In this document: piece after piece, positions 62,541 through 64,000 of the stretch | Layout: each line of letters opens with the position of its first letter | How positions within the stretch are numbered: position 1 is the stretch's first letter | Assembly: GCA_019671005.1 (NCBI GenBank) | Contig: CM033715.1 | Location: 9,176,001-9,240,000, forward strand | Direction: 5' to 3' | Source of the DNA: Hibiscus mutabilis | Taxonomy: Eukaryota; Streptophyta; Magnoliopsida; Malvales; Malvaceae | DNA: 64,000 nt | Made by a program: the position numbers and the translations under genes | The notes under the pieces: model-generated | What the model was told of the DNA's origin: nothing | The model's input: the letters and a program-made list of their open reading frames with translations, nothing else | Databases searched by the model: none

Positions 62541-62548
62541 GCTCTTTG

Positions 62549-63931
62549 GGCCTAAAGATGTGTCTGTATTCCAGAAAGTGAAGGTGATCAACACTCTCAT
62601 TGTGAAAGGAAGAATAATAGAATCAGTTTATGTGCTATATGCAGAGTCAGCATATGTGGACAAGACCCAGAAGAATAAGACAGTTGATCTTTGGCATGTC
62701 TTGGACATGTAAGCTACAACAAGTTGGAGGTAATGATGAAGAAGCAAATTTAAGAGGACTTCCTCAAGCAGACATTCGAACAGATATAGTTTGTGTTGGA
62801 TGTCAATTTGGCAAGGCTCATCAGTTGTCATTTAAAGAGTCAGAGCATCAGTCTAAGACACCATTAGAGCTAGTACGGTCAAACGTCTTTGGCCTAGTAA
62901 AGCAAACATCACTTGGAGGTATGAAGTATATGGTGACATTTATTGATGACTTCTTAAGGTACGTGTGGGTTTACTTTATGAAGGAAAAGTCAGAGACTTT
63001 TACAAAGTTTAGGGAGTTTAAGGAAAAGATAGAAAGTGAACTCAATGAGAAAATCCAGTGTCTACGCACTGATAATGAGAAGGAATATTTATCTACGGAG
63101 TTTACTACCTATTTTCAAGAACATAAGATCAGACGGCAATTAACTTGCCCCAATACTCCACAACAAAATAGAGTGGCAGAGCAGAAGAGTCGTCATTTTG
63201 CTGAAACATGTTGAAGCATGCTTCATGCCAAAAATGTACCAGGAAGATTTTAGGCCGAGTATATGAGGACAACAGCCTATGTGATTAATAGGCTACCACA
63301 AGCTAAGTTGGGATTTATTTCACCACATGAAAAGATAAGGAAAATCAAGCCAACAGTTAGCCATCTCAAGGTATTTGGTTGTGTATGCTACGTCTTCGTG
63401 TCAGGTCATCTAAGAAACAAATTTGACAAAAAGGCAATTCGGTGCATCTTTGTTGGCTATGATGACGCACAAAAAGGTTGGAAATGTTATGATCCAACCA
63501 CTGGAAAGTGTCACACTTCAAGAAATGTGGTATTTGATGAATCTTCTTTATGGTGGTCACCAAAGAAGATCGAGTCTTCCGAACCTCATGTCTTAGAAGA
63601 GGTTTCAGAAGATAATAAAGAATGTGAAGCGCTAGCACCAGATTCAAGTGGAGAAAAAGAAAGCTCATCCTTTAAAAGTCCTTGGAAGACAGGTGTACAC
63701 CAACTGATATCTGAAGAGCTTCGTTCAAGTCAAATGAAATACAATGAGCCTACACAAGAATTACGAAGATCAACAAGGAGATGGCAACCTAACTCAAGGT
63801 ATGCCAACACTGCCCTCGTAGATGAGTCTATACCAATTGAACCATCCAATTTTGAAGAAGCTACACAGAGTCTTAAGTGGAAGAAAGCTATGGAAAAAGG
63901 GATTAAGGCACTAAAGGAAAATCAAACATGA
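62549..63931 (+). pseudogene. copia integrase
   Basis: After the miniature element comes the pre-integrase region (DLWHVLDM). 62630-63214 has CVGCQFGKAHQLSFKES, then MVTFIDDFLRYVWVYFMKEK (first Asp), IQCLRTDNEKEYLSTEF (second Asp) and PNTPQQNRVAEQK (Glu). A stop follows at 63214 and the frame reopens at 63263 with INRLPQAKLGFISPHEKI and VFGCVCYVFVSGHLRNKFD, the C-terminal region of copia integrases, and an acidic linker. The catalytic triad is present. Confidence 0.87.
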
Positions 63932-64000
63932 GATTTAGTGCCAAAGCCAAGAGATGTGAAGCCAATATCTTGCAAAAGGGTCAACAAGGTAAAGACTCGA
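63932..64000 (+). pseudogene. Start of copia reverse transcriptase, cut by the window
   Basis: After TGA, where Trp is expected in TWELVPKP-type starts, the frame reads DLVPKPRDVKPISCK, the N-terminus of copia RT. The rest lies outside. Confidence 0.75.

Larger units (their letters stand above)
59957..64000 (+). mobile_element. Ty1/copia retrotransposon, running off the window
   Basis: It begins with an LTR (59957-60549) and a tRNA-Met primer site, then gag, zinc knuckle, protease, integrase and the first codons of RT. Frameshifts and stops occur, for example Trp to TGA just before the window end. It is inserted in the LINE at 59045-59956; the left flank is TTAACA. The remaining RT, RNase H and 3' LTR lie outside. 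A 525-base hAT-type element is inserted at 62016-62540. Confidence 0.9.

Overview
This window is nuclear DNA from a higher plant, most probably a eudicot and plausibly Gossypium or another Malvaceae. The evidence is an intronless plant-type arginine decarboxylase with a long leader, a nuclear-encoded mitochondrial bTHX ribosomal protein, a plant complex I LYR-type subunit gene with short spliced exons, and a dense load of Athila-like, Ogre/Tat-like, Ty1/copia and plant LINE elements. The species assignment is inference; the family calls rest on motifs read in the sequence.

Layout. 1-13,015: a copia-type LTR cut by the window edge, a decayed LINE ORF1, then a minus-strand LINE whose RNase H domain is split by a complete 8.55 kb Athila-like element (3672-12225, 5-bp target duplication ATTAC). 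13,050-17,200: AT-rich intergenic DNA with foldback and MULE-type miniature elements. 17,204-22,745: a second minus-strand LINE (endonuclease, RT, zinc finger, RNase H) interrupted by a solo Athila-like LTR (duplication CACTG). 22,750-28,380: AT-rich DNA with several inverted-repeat elements. 28,388-36,347: the gene island, with arginine decarboxylase (28904-31072), a decayed tRNA-Ala copy, a possible small membrane protein and mitochondrial bTHX (34625-34894). 36,348-57,939: an NDUFB9/B22-like complex I subunit gene on the minus strand whose exon 2 is split by a 20.4 kb Ogre/Tat-like element (37170-57614, duplication GAAGC). That element itself carries a solo LTR (duplication CATAC), a truncated Athila-like element and a copia LTR. 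58,125-64,000: a hAT-type miniature element, a third LINE fragment, and a Ty1/copia element (LTR, tRNA-Met primer site, gag to integrase) that runs off the window and carries its own hAT-type miniature element.

Only arginine decarboxylase (plastid polyamine synthesis) and bTHX (mitochondrial small ribosomal subunit) look like intact, recognisable genes. The complex I gene copy is dead: start codon lost, LYR arginine replaced, frameshift, in-frame stop, and the insertion.

The most unusual signal is a short palindromic module, TTGCC-NN-GGCAA, scattered many times through the Athila-like family in LTRs, coding regions and untranslated regions of three separate copies. Two other short-palindrome systems accompany it: an 11-copy array of GTTCTTCCTATATAGAAC-like palindromes in the 3' region of the Ogre-like element, and CTAGAG...CTCTAG hairpins in the Athila-like 3' untranslated region. 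All coordinates, repeats and duplications were read by eye; no alignment or database search was run.
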